Shown: positions 14,832 to 21,655 of the stretch, piece after piece
Layout of the letters: each line of letters opens with the position of its first letter
How positions within the stretch are numbered: position 1 is the first letter of the stretch
Notes under the pieces: model-generated
What the model was told of the DNA's origin: nothing
What the model saw: only the letters and a program-made list of their open reading frames with translations
Databases searched by the model: none
Source: CAZBWE01 sp964495465
GTDB taxonomy: Bacteria > Planctomycetota > Phycisphaerae > Sedimentisphaerales > Anaerobacaceae
Direction of reading: 5' to 3'
DNA length: 33,497 nt
NCBI GenBank assembly: GCA_964495465.1
Contig: CAZBWE010000018.1
Span: 1 to 33,497 of the forward strand
Translations under genes and position numbers: made by a program

Positions 14832-15005
14832 TAACCAATAAACCAGTTACCAATAACCAGTAACCAGTTACGAGTTGCTATGAACAATGAACTATTAACA
14901 ACGAACTAAGTTATGCAAAACAAACCCAATTTCAAAAACGCCCGAATGAACATAACTCTTTTAATACAATGAACTACGAACTATGAATCATAAACTACGA
15001 ACCCA
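14832..15005. repeat. Degenerate 7-bp tandem arrays (AACCAGT and GAACTAC types)
   Basis: From 14832 to about 14909 the sequence parses into heptamers such as AACCAAT, AAACCAG, TTACCAA, TAACCAG, TAACCAG, TTACGAG and GAACAAT. After a 60-bp interruption the period resumes at 14971-15005 with GAACTAC, GAACTAT, GAATCAT, AAACTAC and GAACCCA. The motif resembles the array at 11353-11431. Confidence 0.75.
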
Positions 15006-15034
15006 TAAAACAAAGCCAAACAAACCCAATCTTG

Positions 15035-15060
15035 TCCGCCGAAGCCTCGGCGAAGGCGGA
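15035..15060. repeat. GC-rich inverted repeat
   Basis: TCCGCC and GGCGGA form the arms around GAAGCCTCGGCGAA, which itself holds GCC/GGC pairs. This CCGCCGAAGCCTCGGCGAAGG form is a common dispersed element in environmental genomes. It is about 55 bases before the siroheme-type gene. Confidence 0.65.
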
Positions 15061-15115
15061 TTCAAAATCAATTAATAGTTTGTAAAGAATCTGATTTACG
15101 AATAGAATCTAAGCT

Positions 15116-15751
15116 ATGGCTAAATACCCTATATTTCTGGAATTGGGCGGTCGGCGTGTAGTTGTAGTCGGCGGCGGAGCCGTAGCCGTGCGAAAAGCGC
15201 AGCCAATCCTGGCTGCCGGTGCCCGACTTATAGTTGTGGCAGAGCGCATCAGTGATATGATGACTGCCCTTTGTCAGGGAACAAACGCCAAGTTAGTAAA
15301 GGACAAATATTCCAAAAGCTACCTTACCGGTGCGGTTCTTGTAATAGCTGCGACAAATAAATCGGAGCTGAACAGGCAGATATATAAGGATTGCCAGGAG
15401 CTGGAGATTCTCTGCAATGTTGTTGATGAGCCGCAGCTATGTGATTTCTTCGTGCCGGCTGTTGTAAAACGCGGCGACCTGCAAATAGCAATAGGAACCG
15501 AGGGATACTATCCGGCCTATGCAGGTCATATAAGGAAAAAACTGGAACAGATATTCACCAACAAACACGGCGAATTTCTGGCTGAGCTGGAAGTATTCCG
15601 AAAACGGATTATCAAAGAGGTGCCGGATGCGACCGACCGCAAGGCCCTGCTGGGACAGTTAGCTGACGATAAATCATTCGAATATTTCACTGAAAACGGC
15701 CCCGATGCCTGGCGAGACCGAACCGAAAAAACCATAAAAGAGTATAGGTGA
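15116..15751 (+). CDS. Precorrin-2 dehydrogenase / sirohydrochlorin ferrochelatase (Met8/CysG N-domain type)
   Basis: A 211-residue stand-alone protein matching the Met8/SirC family. It starts with YPIFLELGGRRVVVVGGGAVAVRKA, the NAD-binding Rossmann motif with GGG, followed by the LIVVAERIS strand. The dimer/active-site part contains CNVVDEPQLCDFFVPAVVKRGDLQIAI, including the family's conserved Asp region and PA.. motif. It would oxidise precorrin-2 to sirohydrochlorin and may insert iron to give siroheme, the cofactor of sulfite and nitrite reductases. There is no methyltransferase domain fused to it. Other tetrapyrrole genes are not in the window. The ribosome binding site is weak, and the 345-bp upstream region is full of repeats. 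Confidence 0.88.
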   Translation: MAKYPIFLELGGRRVVVVGGGAVAVRKAQPILAAGARLIVVAERISDMMTALCQGTNAKLVKDKYSKSYLTGAVLVIAATNKSELNRQIYKDCQELEILCNVVDEPQLCDFFVPAVVKRGDLQIAIGTEGYYPAYAGHIRKKLEQIFTNKHGEFLAELEVFRKRIIKEVPDATDRKALLGQLADDKSFEYFTENGPDAWRDRTEKTIKEYR

Positions 15752-15872
15752 AGATTTTATAAAAAGCACCAGCACCTCAATATCACACTGCCCAGGAAAT
15801 TTCATAAATATCTTCGATTAGTACAGATTTGTGGATTACTTTGCTTCGAGAGCAAAACGCAGGAAGGGCATC

Positions 15873-16706
15873 TCATAAACGCTGTTCATTTTCCGGCAGG
15901 ATACCACCCTGCATCGGTGATTGTTCCGGTGTCTGAGAACACGCCTTGACACCAAACCATAGATACACCATAGCTATCAAAAAGAACAAGAACCACAATG
16001 CAATAGTCGAAATCGGAAGTTGGATAGAAGTTGCCTCAAAAATTGCCTTGATAATGATACAGGGGGTCACAGCCACGACTGTCAATCGGAGCGATGCGCC
16101 GTATAACAGCCGCACTCTGCACCAGGAGGCAAAAATCAGTCCGATTACAGCATAAATAAGGGCCTGAACAATCCTAAACAAGAAACTACTCAAAACAACA
16201 AGGGGATATATTACCGGCACAAAAAACTTCCTTATAATCTTTAACCAGCCCATTATTATATCTCTATCCAAGGTAAATTTCCGCACGCTGGAAAGGTCGT
16301 ATATCCTGTATTCCACATTGCTCTGGCGTTGTATCAACTTATTCTTTGACAACAAAAAGAATGCGCCGGTATCTACCAAAGATTCTACTTCCCCGGTCGT
16401 ATCTATAATAGCAAGCAAATCATTGCTATCCGGTTCCCTGATATAATAAGGCTGCTGCACATCGACTTGAACCTGGCCCTCGTCAATTGTGATTCTCGGT
16501 ACCTGTTCAACAAGCGGAGGGGCTTCATTTTCGATAAAATGCGACAGTCCCTTTTGTAGTTTGAATATTCGTGGAACCGAACAAACAGCCAGTAATACCA
16601 ACAGATAAAGAAAATTAACTCCTCTCCAGTTCAGCCCCACATCCCTGTATAATTCTTTTGAGAAAAATGAAAGTATCGGAATATGTATGATAGAGAATCT
16701 CTTCAT
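15873..16706 (-). CDS. DUF1189-like membrane protein
   Basis: A 277-residue integral membrane protein. One helix lies near residues 30-50 (GVNFLYLLVLLAVCSVP), followed by an external domain of about 120 residues rich in Val, Asp and Glu (RITIDEGQVQVDVQQPYYI). Four more hydrophobic helices lie between about 160 and 260. The layout (one helix, periplasmic domain with 'IDTTGEV', helix cluster) fits DUF1189 as I remember it. It has AAGGTG eight bases before the ATG and lies 25 bases downstream of rplU, so it is probably co-transcribed with that ribosomal gene. The function of the family is unknown. Confidence 0.68.
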   Translation of the reverse strand: MKRFSIIHIPILSFFSKELYRDVGLNWRGVNFLYLLVLLAVCSVPRIFKLQKGLSHFIENEAPPLVEQVPRITIDEGQVQVDVQQPYYIREPDSNDLLAIIDTTGEVESLVDTGAFFLLSKNKLIQRQSNVEYRIYDLSSVRKFTLDRDIIMGWLKIIRKFFVPVIYPLVVLSSFLFRIVQALIYAVIGLIFASWCRVRLLYGASLRLTVVAVTPCIIIKAIFEATSIQLPISTIALWFLFFLIAMVYLWFGVKACSQTPEQSPMQGGILPENEQRL

Positions 16707-16731
16707 AACATAAACACCTTTTCTGAGCTAT

Positions 16732-17061
16732 TCATACCTGAATTTTGTCGATTGTTATCTGCAGATATTTCTGGCGGTGGCCTACCCGACGCTTGCTGTT
16801 TTTTCGTCTTCGGAAGTGCGTTGGGTAAAGTTTATCGGCTTTAACTATCGACTCTTCAACAGCGGCCTTAAACGAGGCAATAACCTTTGCGCCTTCCAGA
16901 TATGGTGTTCCGACTTTTATTTTCTTTCCGTCGCTTATAAATAAAATTCTGTCCAGCTCGATTGTCCTCGCATCAGACGGGACATCGGTCAGTTCGATAT
17001 TTAAGCAGTCGCCTTCTGATATTTTATACTGCTTCGAGCCCTGTTCAATCACTGCATACAT
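16732..17061 (-). CDS. rplU: 50S ribosomal protein L21
   Basis: A 109-residue protein of normal L21 length, starting MYAVIEQGSKQYKISEGD and carrying the L21 signature (RRRKNSKRRVGHRQKY) near the C-terminus. L21 binds 23S rRNA in the large subunit. The ATG at 17061 has GGGAG seven bases upstream; an in-frame upstream start at 17100 is rejected because it adds 13 residues absent from the family. In most bacteria rplU is followed directly by rpmA (L27). Here the next gene is a DUF1189-like membrane protein and no L27 frame is present in the window. Confidence 0.95.
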   Translation of the reverse strand: MYAVIEQGSKQYKISEGDCLNIELTDVPSDARTIELDRILFISDGKKIKVGTPYLEGAKVIASFKAAVEESIVKADKLYPTHFRRRKNSKRRVGHRQKYLQITIDKIQV

Positions 17062-17139
17062 CTTATAACTCCCGGATTTTATACACAAAATTAAAAGCAA
17101 TTATGGTATTCTATGTTACAAATCCTGTTTGTAAAGCAA

Positions 17140-17169
17140 ATTATAACATATTTTCATGTTATAAATCAA
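17140..17169 (-). promoter_or_regulatory. rplU promoter with overlapping dyad
   Basis: On the minus strand TTGATT (17169-17164) and TATAAT (17145-17140) are separated by 18 bases. A perfect inverted repeat, TTATAACAT / ATGTTATAA with a 6-base loop (17141-17149 and 17156-17164), covers the -10 element and the spacer, a typical operator position. A second possible promoter, TTTACA-16-TAGAAT, lies closer to rplU. The dyad is also upstream of the divergent transaminase gene and could affect both. Confidence 0.5.
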
Positions 17170-17203
17170 AAATGGAGTTAAAATATCAACGAAAGGTATT
17201 TTC

Positions 17204-18049
17204 GTGAGTGTTTTTATGCATTTAGCAATGATAGACGATAAAATCCTTGCTATCGAAGAGCTTGAGCCGGTGTATCTGGACAGGGGGACCTTTTTCGGCG
17301 ATGGGGTGTATGAGGTCCTGCGAAGCTATAACGGCAAAATCTTTGCATTCGAAGACCATCTTAACCGGTTTGAAAACAGCTTAAGTGCGATTGGGATAAC
17401 CAGTGTAAAAATAGACCAGATACGCAAACGTGTGCAAACGGCCTTTGATTCCGCGGGTATCGCCAACGCAAAAATATACTTTCATATTACAAGAGGTTCG
17501 GCTCCACGAAATCACACTTATGAACCCTGCTTAAAGCCGAACTTTTTTCTTACAGTTACAGAAATACACGATGCCATAGAGGAGAAGGTCAAAGGCATTG
17601 CAGTTTCAACGTACCCTGATTTGCGATGGAAAAGGTGCGACATAAAATCGCTGAATCTATTAGCTAATGTGCTTGCCCGCACCGATGCGGCCCAAAAAGG
17701 ATGTGCTGAGGCAATACTCGTAAATGACAGCGGACTTATAACGGAAGGGGCAGGCTCGGCATTTTTCGCAATCTTCGGGAAAAATTTATATACAGCACCA
17801 CTTACAACAAATATACTTCCATCTATAACACGAAAATATGTTATCAAAACCGCAAAAAACATCGGACTGGAAATACTCGAAAAATCAATAACACCAGAGC
17901 AGGTAAAAAAAGCGGATGAGCTATTTATCGCTGTAACCACAAAAGATATTGTGCCGGTCGTAAAGTTCGATAATAAAATTATCAAAACCGGCAAGCCAGG
18001 CAAATATACAAAATTGCTTATGAAGGAATACCTCCTGCTGACAAAATAA
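17204..18049 (+). CDS. dat: D-amino acid aminotransferase (class IV PLP enzyme)
   Basis: A 281-residue fold-type IV transaminase. The motifs match Bacillus D-amino acid transaminase closely from memory: DRGTFFGDGVYEVLRSYNGK, HITRGSAPRNH, and RWKRCDIKSLNLLANVLA with the PLP lysine at K148. E181 (TEG) binds the PLP ring nitrogen. The enzyme interconverts D-alanine and D-glutamate with their 2-oxo acids, feeding cell-wall synthesis; a branched-chain or aminodeoxychorismate lyase role is less likely given the RCDIKSLNLL segment. The GTG start at 17204 is chosen because AAAGG lies seven bases upstream; ATG codons at 17216 and 17228 are alternatives. It is divergent from rplU. Confidence 0.85.
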   Translation: MSVFMHLAMIDDKILAIEELEPVYLDRGTFFGDGVYEVLRSYNGKIFAFEDHLNRFENSLSAIGITSVKIDQIRKRVQTAFDSAGIANAKIYFHITRGSAPRNHTYEPCLKPNFFLTVTEIHDAIEEKVKGIAVSTYPDLRWKRCDIKSLNLLANVLARTDAAQKGCAEAILVNDSGLITEGAGSAFFAIFGKNLYTAPLTTNILPSITRKYVIKTAKNIGLEILEKSITPEQVKKADELFIAVTTKDIVPVVKFDNKIIKTGKPGKYTKLLMKEYLLLTK

Positions 18050-18391
18050 AGAGCTGATTTTGCACTTCCGAATACAATTCAAATTTACTTTCCAGCCGAC
18101 AGTTCTAATAGAGGGTAATATTGTAAATTTACATTTGAAGAATTGGGCACATTTTATGAATCTGTTCCATCACTACGGGCTATCCCGCCCAAGATAACAA
18201 CCTTTTAGAAAAAAATGGCTTTTTTGCTAACTTCTTAACCAAAAACTACATTTATTCAAAAAATATACTCTTTTTCAAAAAAATTTAGTGAACATCCATT
18301 CCTTCTCCTTTTATAAGTGCTTAATATATAAAGGATTATGTGATTTTATATACCTGATACAGGTATTTTCCGCAATACACTAAGAATTCTC

Positions 18392-18421
18392 TTGACGTGG
18401 AAATAGGCAATATGGTAGAAT
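18392..18421 (+). promoter_or_regulatory. Promoter candidate of the PEP-CTERM gene
   Basis: TTGACG (18392-18397) and TAGAAT (18416-18421) are spaced by 18 bases. A start near 18428 would give a leader of about 250 bases, unusually long and containing two strong hairpins. Confidence 0.45.
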
Positions 18422-18592
18422 TATTATTAAAGAATCTGGGCAATATACGGGTATTGACAGGTCTTCTATAAGGAAGAGGGCAAATCAAAACCCGAAAACT
18501 CGTGTAAGACAGGCAAAAATACATAGTGGCGGTCGTTTGGTATGTTGCCAAACGAAACCACACCCGGCATTGTGCTATGATTGCATGTCGTA

Positions 18593-18656
18593 AGAACACG
18601 ATTAGTTATCTTTTTGGCTTATAGTCAAAAAGATTATGTGTTCTTTATGCTTTTTT
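18593..18656 (+). terminator. Terminator-like attenuator hairpin in the PEP-CTERM leader
   Basis: An outer stem AGAACAC/GTGTTCT (18593-18599 and 18638-18644) encloses an inner perfect 9-bp stem ATCTTTTTG/CAAAAAGAT (18608-18616 and 18626-18634). Six T residues follow at 18651-18656. This ends only 21 bases before the ATG and just upstream of the GGAGGAG ribosome binding site, so it could stop transcription early or control translation. Confidence 0.45.
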
Positions 18657-18676
18657 AGAAGATGGAGGAGTAGATT

Positions 18677-19360
18677 ATGTGCAAAAAATTAATTTTTCTT
18701 ATTTGCATTGTCTTAGTGTTAGTTACAGCATCAGCCAGTTACGGTTTTGTTTCTGTTATAGGTAGCTGGGAAAACTGTAATAACAACTGGATTGATTGGG
18801 GTAATAAGCTAGAGATCGACGATGCCGCCAATATGCCCACTAAAACCACTGGCACGGCCGGGTACACGTATGAGCAATCGATAGGCGTTACACATGGTAT
18901 TGCAAGTCTGCATGTGACACAGAGTGGATGGGGTCAGAGCCTCGCCATTAATCTGAATAACGCCGGCCATGTTGCCGAATTTATGGCCCACGATACGTTC
19001 TCGATCGACTATACGGTCGCGGCTGGCACCGCTGGTGGCTGGAATGAGATTTACTGCATTACGATCAATGCCGACGGTTACGGCTGGCACGACTTATTAG
19101 TGCCGCAAAAAGGGTACCATTATGACTTCTGGGCTGGTTCCCCTGAGCGGACGACGACAGTAACATGGGATTATAGCGAGGTCTTTGATACAATCACCGA
19201 CCCTCCCACCTACGTTGAGATAATCTTTGCTCTAAATAGCGGCGATGGTCAGGTTGACTTTTACTTCGACAATGCGAGGTTATCGGGTATTCCTGAGCCG
19301 GCGACGATTGCCCTTCTTGGCTTGGGTGGATTGGCTCTGCTACGCAAAAAACGTAGCTAA
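18677..19360 (+). CDS. PEP-CTERM sorted exported protein
   Basis: A 227-residue protein with a Sec signal peptide (MCKKLIFLICIVLVLVTASASYG) and a C-terminal PEP-CTERM tag. The tag is IPEP at about 205-208, a hydrophobic helix (TIALLGLGGLALL), and the basic tail RKKRS. In known systems this tag is cut by an exosortase and the protein is anchored at or released from the cell surface. The middle part is a Trp-, Gly- and Asp-rich beta-type domain (GSWENCNNNWIDWG) resembling carbohydrate-binding sandwiches; no catalytic motif is visible. GGAGGAG lies about eight bases before the ATG. No exosortase gene is in the window. Confidence 0.9.
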   Translation: MCKKLIFLICIVLVLVTASASYGFVSVIGSWENCNNNWIDWGNKLEIDDAANMPTKTTGTAGYTYEQSIGVTHGIASLHVTQSGWGQSLAINLNNAGHVAEFMAHDTFSIDYTVAAGTAGGWNEIYCITINADGYGWHDLLVPQKGYHYDFWAGSPERTTTVTWDYSEVFDTITDPPTYVEIIFALNSGDGQVDFYFDNARLSGIPEPATIALLGLGGLALLRKKRS

Positions 19361-19397
19361 TTTGTACTAAAGTATAAGCGTTGGCCAATCGATATTT

Positions 19398-19460
19398 AAT
19401 GCGCCACACGGCTCATACACCGAAATATTCTGTGTAGGAACACGGTGGCGCATTCTTTCT
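19398..19460 (+). terminator. Large inverted repeat after the PEP-CTERM gene
   Basis: Perfect 10-bp arms AATGCGCCAC (19398-19407) and GTGGCGCATT (19445-19454) enclose 37 bases and are followed by CTTTCT. It lies about 40 bases beyond the stop codon and probably ends the transcript. The weak T-run and long loop mean a dispersed repeat is also possible. Confidence 0.45.
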
Positions 19461-19539
19461 GCGCAGATTCCAATGCTACCTGTCGATAAACTTTCTCTGA
19501 CTGCCCTGACCATACCTACGCATCAGGATTATAGGCAAA

Positions 19540-19575
19540 GTAAAGAACCACCAGTTGAAACTGGTGGTTCTTTAC
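19540..19575. repeat. Perfect 16-bp-arm palindrome, transposon-end-like
   Basis: GTAAAGAACCACCAGT (19540-19555) and its exact reverse complement (19560-19575) flank a TGAA loop. This CCACCAG-TGAA-CTGGTGG shape resembles the subterminal hairpins of IS200/IS605-type elements and REP sequences mobilised by related tyrosine transposases. No such transposase is encoded nearby. Confidence 0.7.
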
Positions 19576-19764
19576 TTAGACTGGATTGTCGAGGGACATC
19601 CGAATATTAGCGACCAATTGGTCCGGCTTAGTCAGCTGCTGCCGGAGAGACCGGATTTTCTTTTGTACCGTTTGTTAGCGGGCCTGACTGAAGCGATAAA
19701 CACCTGTTTCTGGCTTCACAAGGATTTACTGCGGAAAAGCTTGCGAGAAAACCCCGAAGTTTGA
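19555..19764 (+). pseudogene. Short coding remnant, unrecognised
   Basis: A 69-codon frame with sensible codon use and an amphipathic, Leu-rich sequence (LVRLSQLLPERPDFLLYRLL) running from the palindrome at 19540-19575 to a TGA at 19764. Its only start would be a TTG inside the palindrome, with no ribosome binding site, and the frame is open a little further upstream to a TAG. This suggests the 3' end of a gene truncated by the palindromic element. No family is recognised; it could also be spurious. Confidence 0.3.
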
Positions 19765-19865
19765 GGAGTTTTTTGTCGTGACAATGGGTAGGGGTATAGT
19801 TTGTCAATCTCTACTTTTGTATTCATTTGTAATTCTTAAGTGCTTAGGTATTAGTATAAGACAGC

Positions 19866-20966
19866 TTAAATGTAAAATTTGCAAATCGTATCTATGACAT
19901 AGTTTTTCATTGTGTCTGTTAGTTCTGGGTAGATAGGAATAGCCAAAACCTCCTTTGCCGCTTTTTCCGACTCCGGAAAATCACCTTCCTTGTATCCCAG
20001 ATATTTGAAGCATTCCTGCAGGTGCATTGGACGCGGATAATATATCGCACATCCGATATTTTTCTCATTCAAATAGGTAACTAATTCATCTCTTCTGGGA
20101 ACCCTAATTAGGTATTGATTGAATACACTTACGCAGTCCGGGTTGATATATGGTGTCTTTACAACTGTATCAGCAAACCTCTTATTATAAAAAGCTGTAT
20201 TACGACGACGAGCTTCGGACCATTCATCCAGATGTGGCAGCTTTGCCAGAAGAGCTGCTGCCTGAATCGCGTCGAGGCGGAAATTACCCCCGATATATTT
20301 GTGATGATATTTGGAATTTTCGCCGTGGTTTCTCATTATTTTAAGTCGGTTAAACAACCCTTCATTGTTTGTTACTACCATCCCGCCGTCACCAACACCA
20401 CCAAGGTTCTTACTTGGGAAGAAGCTAAAACATCCCGCAGTTCCGATGCTACCGGCCTTTTTTGCTTTGTATGTACTTGTGATTGACTGGGCTGCATCTT
20501 CGATAACCGCAAGATTATATTTATTTGCAACATCCATAATTGGGTCCATATCACACATTTGTCCGAATAAGTGGACCGGTATAATTGCCTTGGTCTTTTT
20601 TGTAATCGCTGGCTCGATAAGATGTGAATTAATATTGTAAGTCTTGGGGTCGATGTCCACAAATATCGGTTTTGCACCAACTCTTGTGACACAGCCCGCT
20701 GTAGCAAAAAATGTAAATGGTGTGGTGATAACTTCGGCCCCGGTGCCGATATCGAGACTCATTAAACTATTTAAAATTGCATCAGTACCACTTGAAGTGC
20801 CAACTGCAAATTTGCAATCGCTCAAAGCAGCTATTTTCTCCTCAAGTTCAGCAACTTTCGGGCCACCTATGCATTGTTGCGATTCTAAAACTTCCGAAAT
20901 GGCTGCTGATACCTCATTTCTTATGGTTGCGTACTGGGCTTTCAAATCCAACAGAGGAACTTGCAT
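19866..20966 (-). CDS. DegT/DnrJ/EryC1/StrS sugar aminotransferase
   Basis: A 366-residue PLP enzyme of the nucleotide-sugar aminotransferase family. It starts VPLLDLKAQYATIRNEV. PLP-binding residues are visible: GTSSGTDA (phosphate loop), D157 (EDAAQS) and the Schiff-base lysine K186 (FFPSKNLGG), followed by GDGGMVVTN and GGNFRLDAIQAA. It transfers an amino group to a keto-sugar attached to a nucleotide, as in surface polysaccharide synthesis. The N-terminal segment resembles WbpE/WlbC-type enzymes for 2,3-diamino sugars, but the substrate is inference. GGAG is six bases before the ATG. It stands alone: no other sugar-nucleotide genes are adjacent. Confidence 0.92.
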   Translation of the reverse strand: MQVPLLDLKAQYATIRNEVSAAISEVLESQQCIGGPKVAELEEKIAALSDCKFAVGTSSGTDAILNSLMSLDIGTGAEVITTPFTFFATAGCVTRVGAKPIFVDIDPKTYNINSHLIEPAITKKTKAIIPVHLFGQMCDMDPIMDVANKYNLAVIEDAAQSITSTYKAKKAGSIGTAGCFSFFPSKNLGGVGDGGMVVTNNEGLFNRLKIMRNHGENSKYHHKYIGGNFRLDAIQAAALLAKLPHLDEWSEARRRNTAFYNKRFADTVVKTPYINPDCVSVFNQYLIRVPRRDELVTYLNEKNIGCAIYYPRPMHLQECFKYLGYKEGDFPESEKAAKEVLAIPIYPELTDTMKNYVIDTICKFYI

Positions 20967-21655
20967 ATTTTCTCCAGATTATTGTTTATTGGGTTGTTCA
21001 TTCTTTTGTGGAAGGCGAAGTAAGAAACGTTATATATTGATTTCTCCAGTGGCAGAATTGAATCCTAATCATAGTCGTAGGTGACATATTTTGTTTTAAT
21101 AGTATGACCGAAGTAGTTAAGGTCGTTACATCATAATATTTACATTAAACTCTGTCCCCGTCGGTTGCATCAGATAGATTAGCGTAACTTCCTGCAATGT
21201 CATTAGTTAAAGCAATATACCAGCTTCGAGCTCTGAACGGCAAAAATCACAAGACATATAATAATAAAAGTACAATTTTTCAGCATTTCCGGATACTCCT
21301 TCCCACAACAATCTTCCTTCGAGCACATACCAGCATTTACGCCGGCCGGCAGCCATTTTTTGACTGCATAATCCACCCGGATTACCACTCTACGATAGCA
21401 ATTCAGCCCCCTGTTTTCAAGAGCAATATGCCTAATTGCCCGCCGCATAGCAATGATATACGAACCGCATATACAAAAAACCGAGCCATTCTACAAGATT
21501 ATTGAGAAAGAAAAGAGATTTGCCTGTTCTTATTATATAGGTGGTAAATATTGTCGTAGTATTGGCGTATATTTTACAGACCGCCAACTAACCATATAAA
21601 AAAGCCTGTCTTCAAAAAAACAGGCCTATGTCTTAACCACTATAAAAGGTCAATC
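20967..21655. other. Long intergenic region without a supported gene
   Basis: Of 689 bases, the left end holds the DegT gene's ribosome binding site and the right end the pseudopilin terminator (21598-21625). An 81-codon minus-strand frame at 21203-21448 has reasonable codons and six Cys residues but no ribosome binding site and no recognised family. It could be a remnant. No other structure was seen. Confidence 0.4.
21598..21625 (-). terminator. Rho-independent terminator of the pseudopilin gene
   Basis: On the minus strand, GCCTGT and ACAGGC form a 6-bp stem (21625-21620 and 21609-21604) around a T-rich loop. Six T residues follow (21603-21598). It lies 30 bases beyond the pseudopilin stop codon. 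Confidence 0.8.

Larger units (their letters stand above)
14541..15115. other. Repeat-rich intergenic region upstream of the siroheme gene
   Basis: No protein-coding frame was found in these 575 bases. From left to right they hold: a 7-bp-periodic stretch (ACTTTAC units, 14541-14575); about 10-bp units AATCCGTGCT/AATCCGCGTT and ATTCGTGTTC/ATTCGTGGCT (14632-14718); a sigma70-like promoter (14736-14763); three hairpins (14771-14827); 7-bp arrays (14832-14909 and 14971-15005); and a GC-rich hairpin repeat (15035-15060). Confidence 0.7.
18050..18676. other. Intergenic region with long structured leader of the PEP-CTERM gene
   Basis: No coding frame is supported in these 627 bases. The left third (18050-18330) is AT-rich and featureless apart from T- and A-runs. 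The right part holds a promoter candidate (18392-18421), a stem at 18534-18554 enclosed by GTGG/CCAC, and a terminator-like hairpin at 18593-18656 just before the ribosome binding site. Confidence 0.6.
19361..19865. other. Intergenic region between the PEP-CTERM and DegT genes
   Basis: These 505 bases contain the inverted repeat at 19398-19454, the transposon-end-like palindrome at 19540-19575 and the remnant frame at 19555-19764. No other gene or strong terminator for the converging DegT-family gene was seen. Confidence 0.5.

Noticed and set aside
14832..15005. Short-period repeats considered as a CRISPR array
   Set aside because: The units are 7 bases, degenerate and contiguous with no spacers, and no cas genes are present.
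17062..17100. Upstream start for L21
   Set aside because: It adds 13 residues not found in L21 and bypasses the GGGAG ribosome binding site placed seven bases before the MYAVI start.
18490..18560. Partial resemblance to a c-di-GMP-I riboswitch (GGCAAA, GAAA, TTGCC)
   Set aside because: The conserved GACGCAAAGCC and GCCGGGTT parts are missing and the pairing order does not fit.
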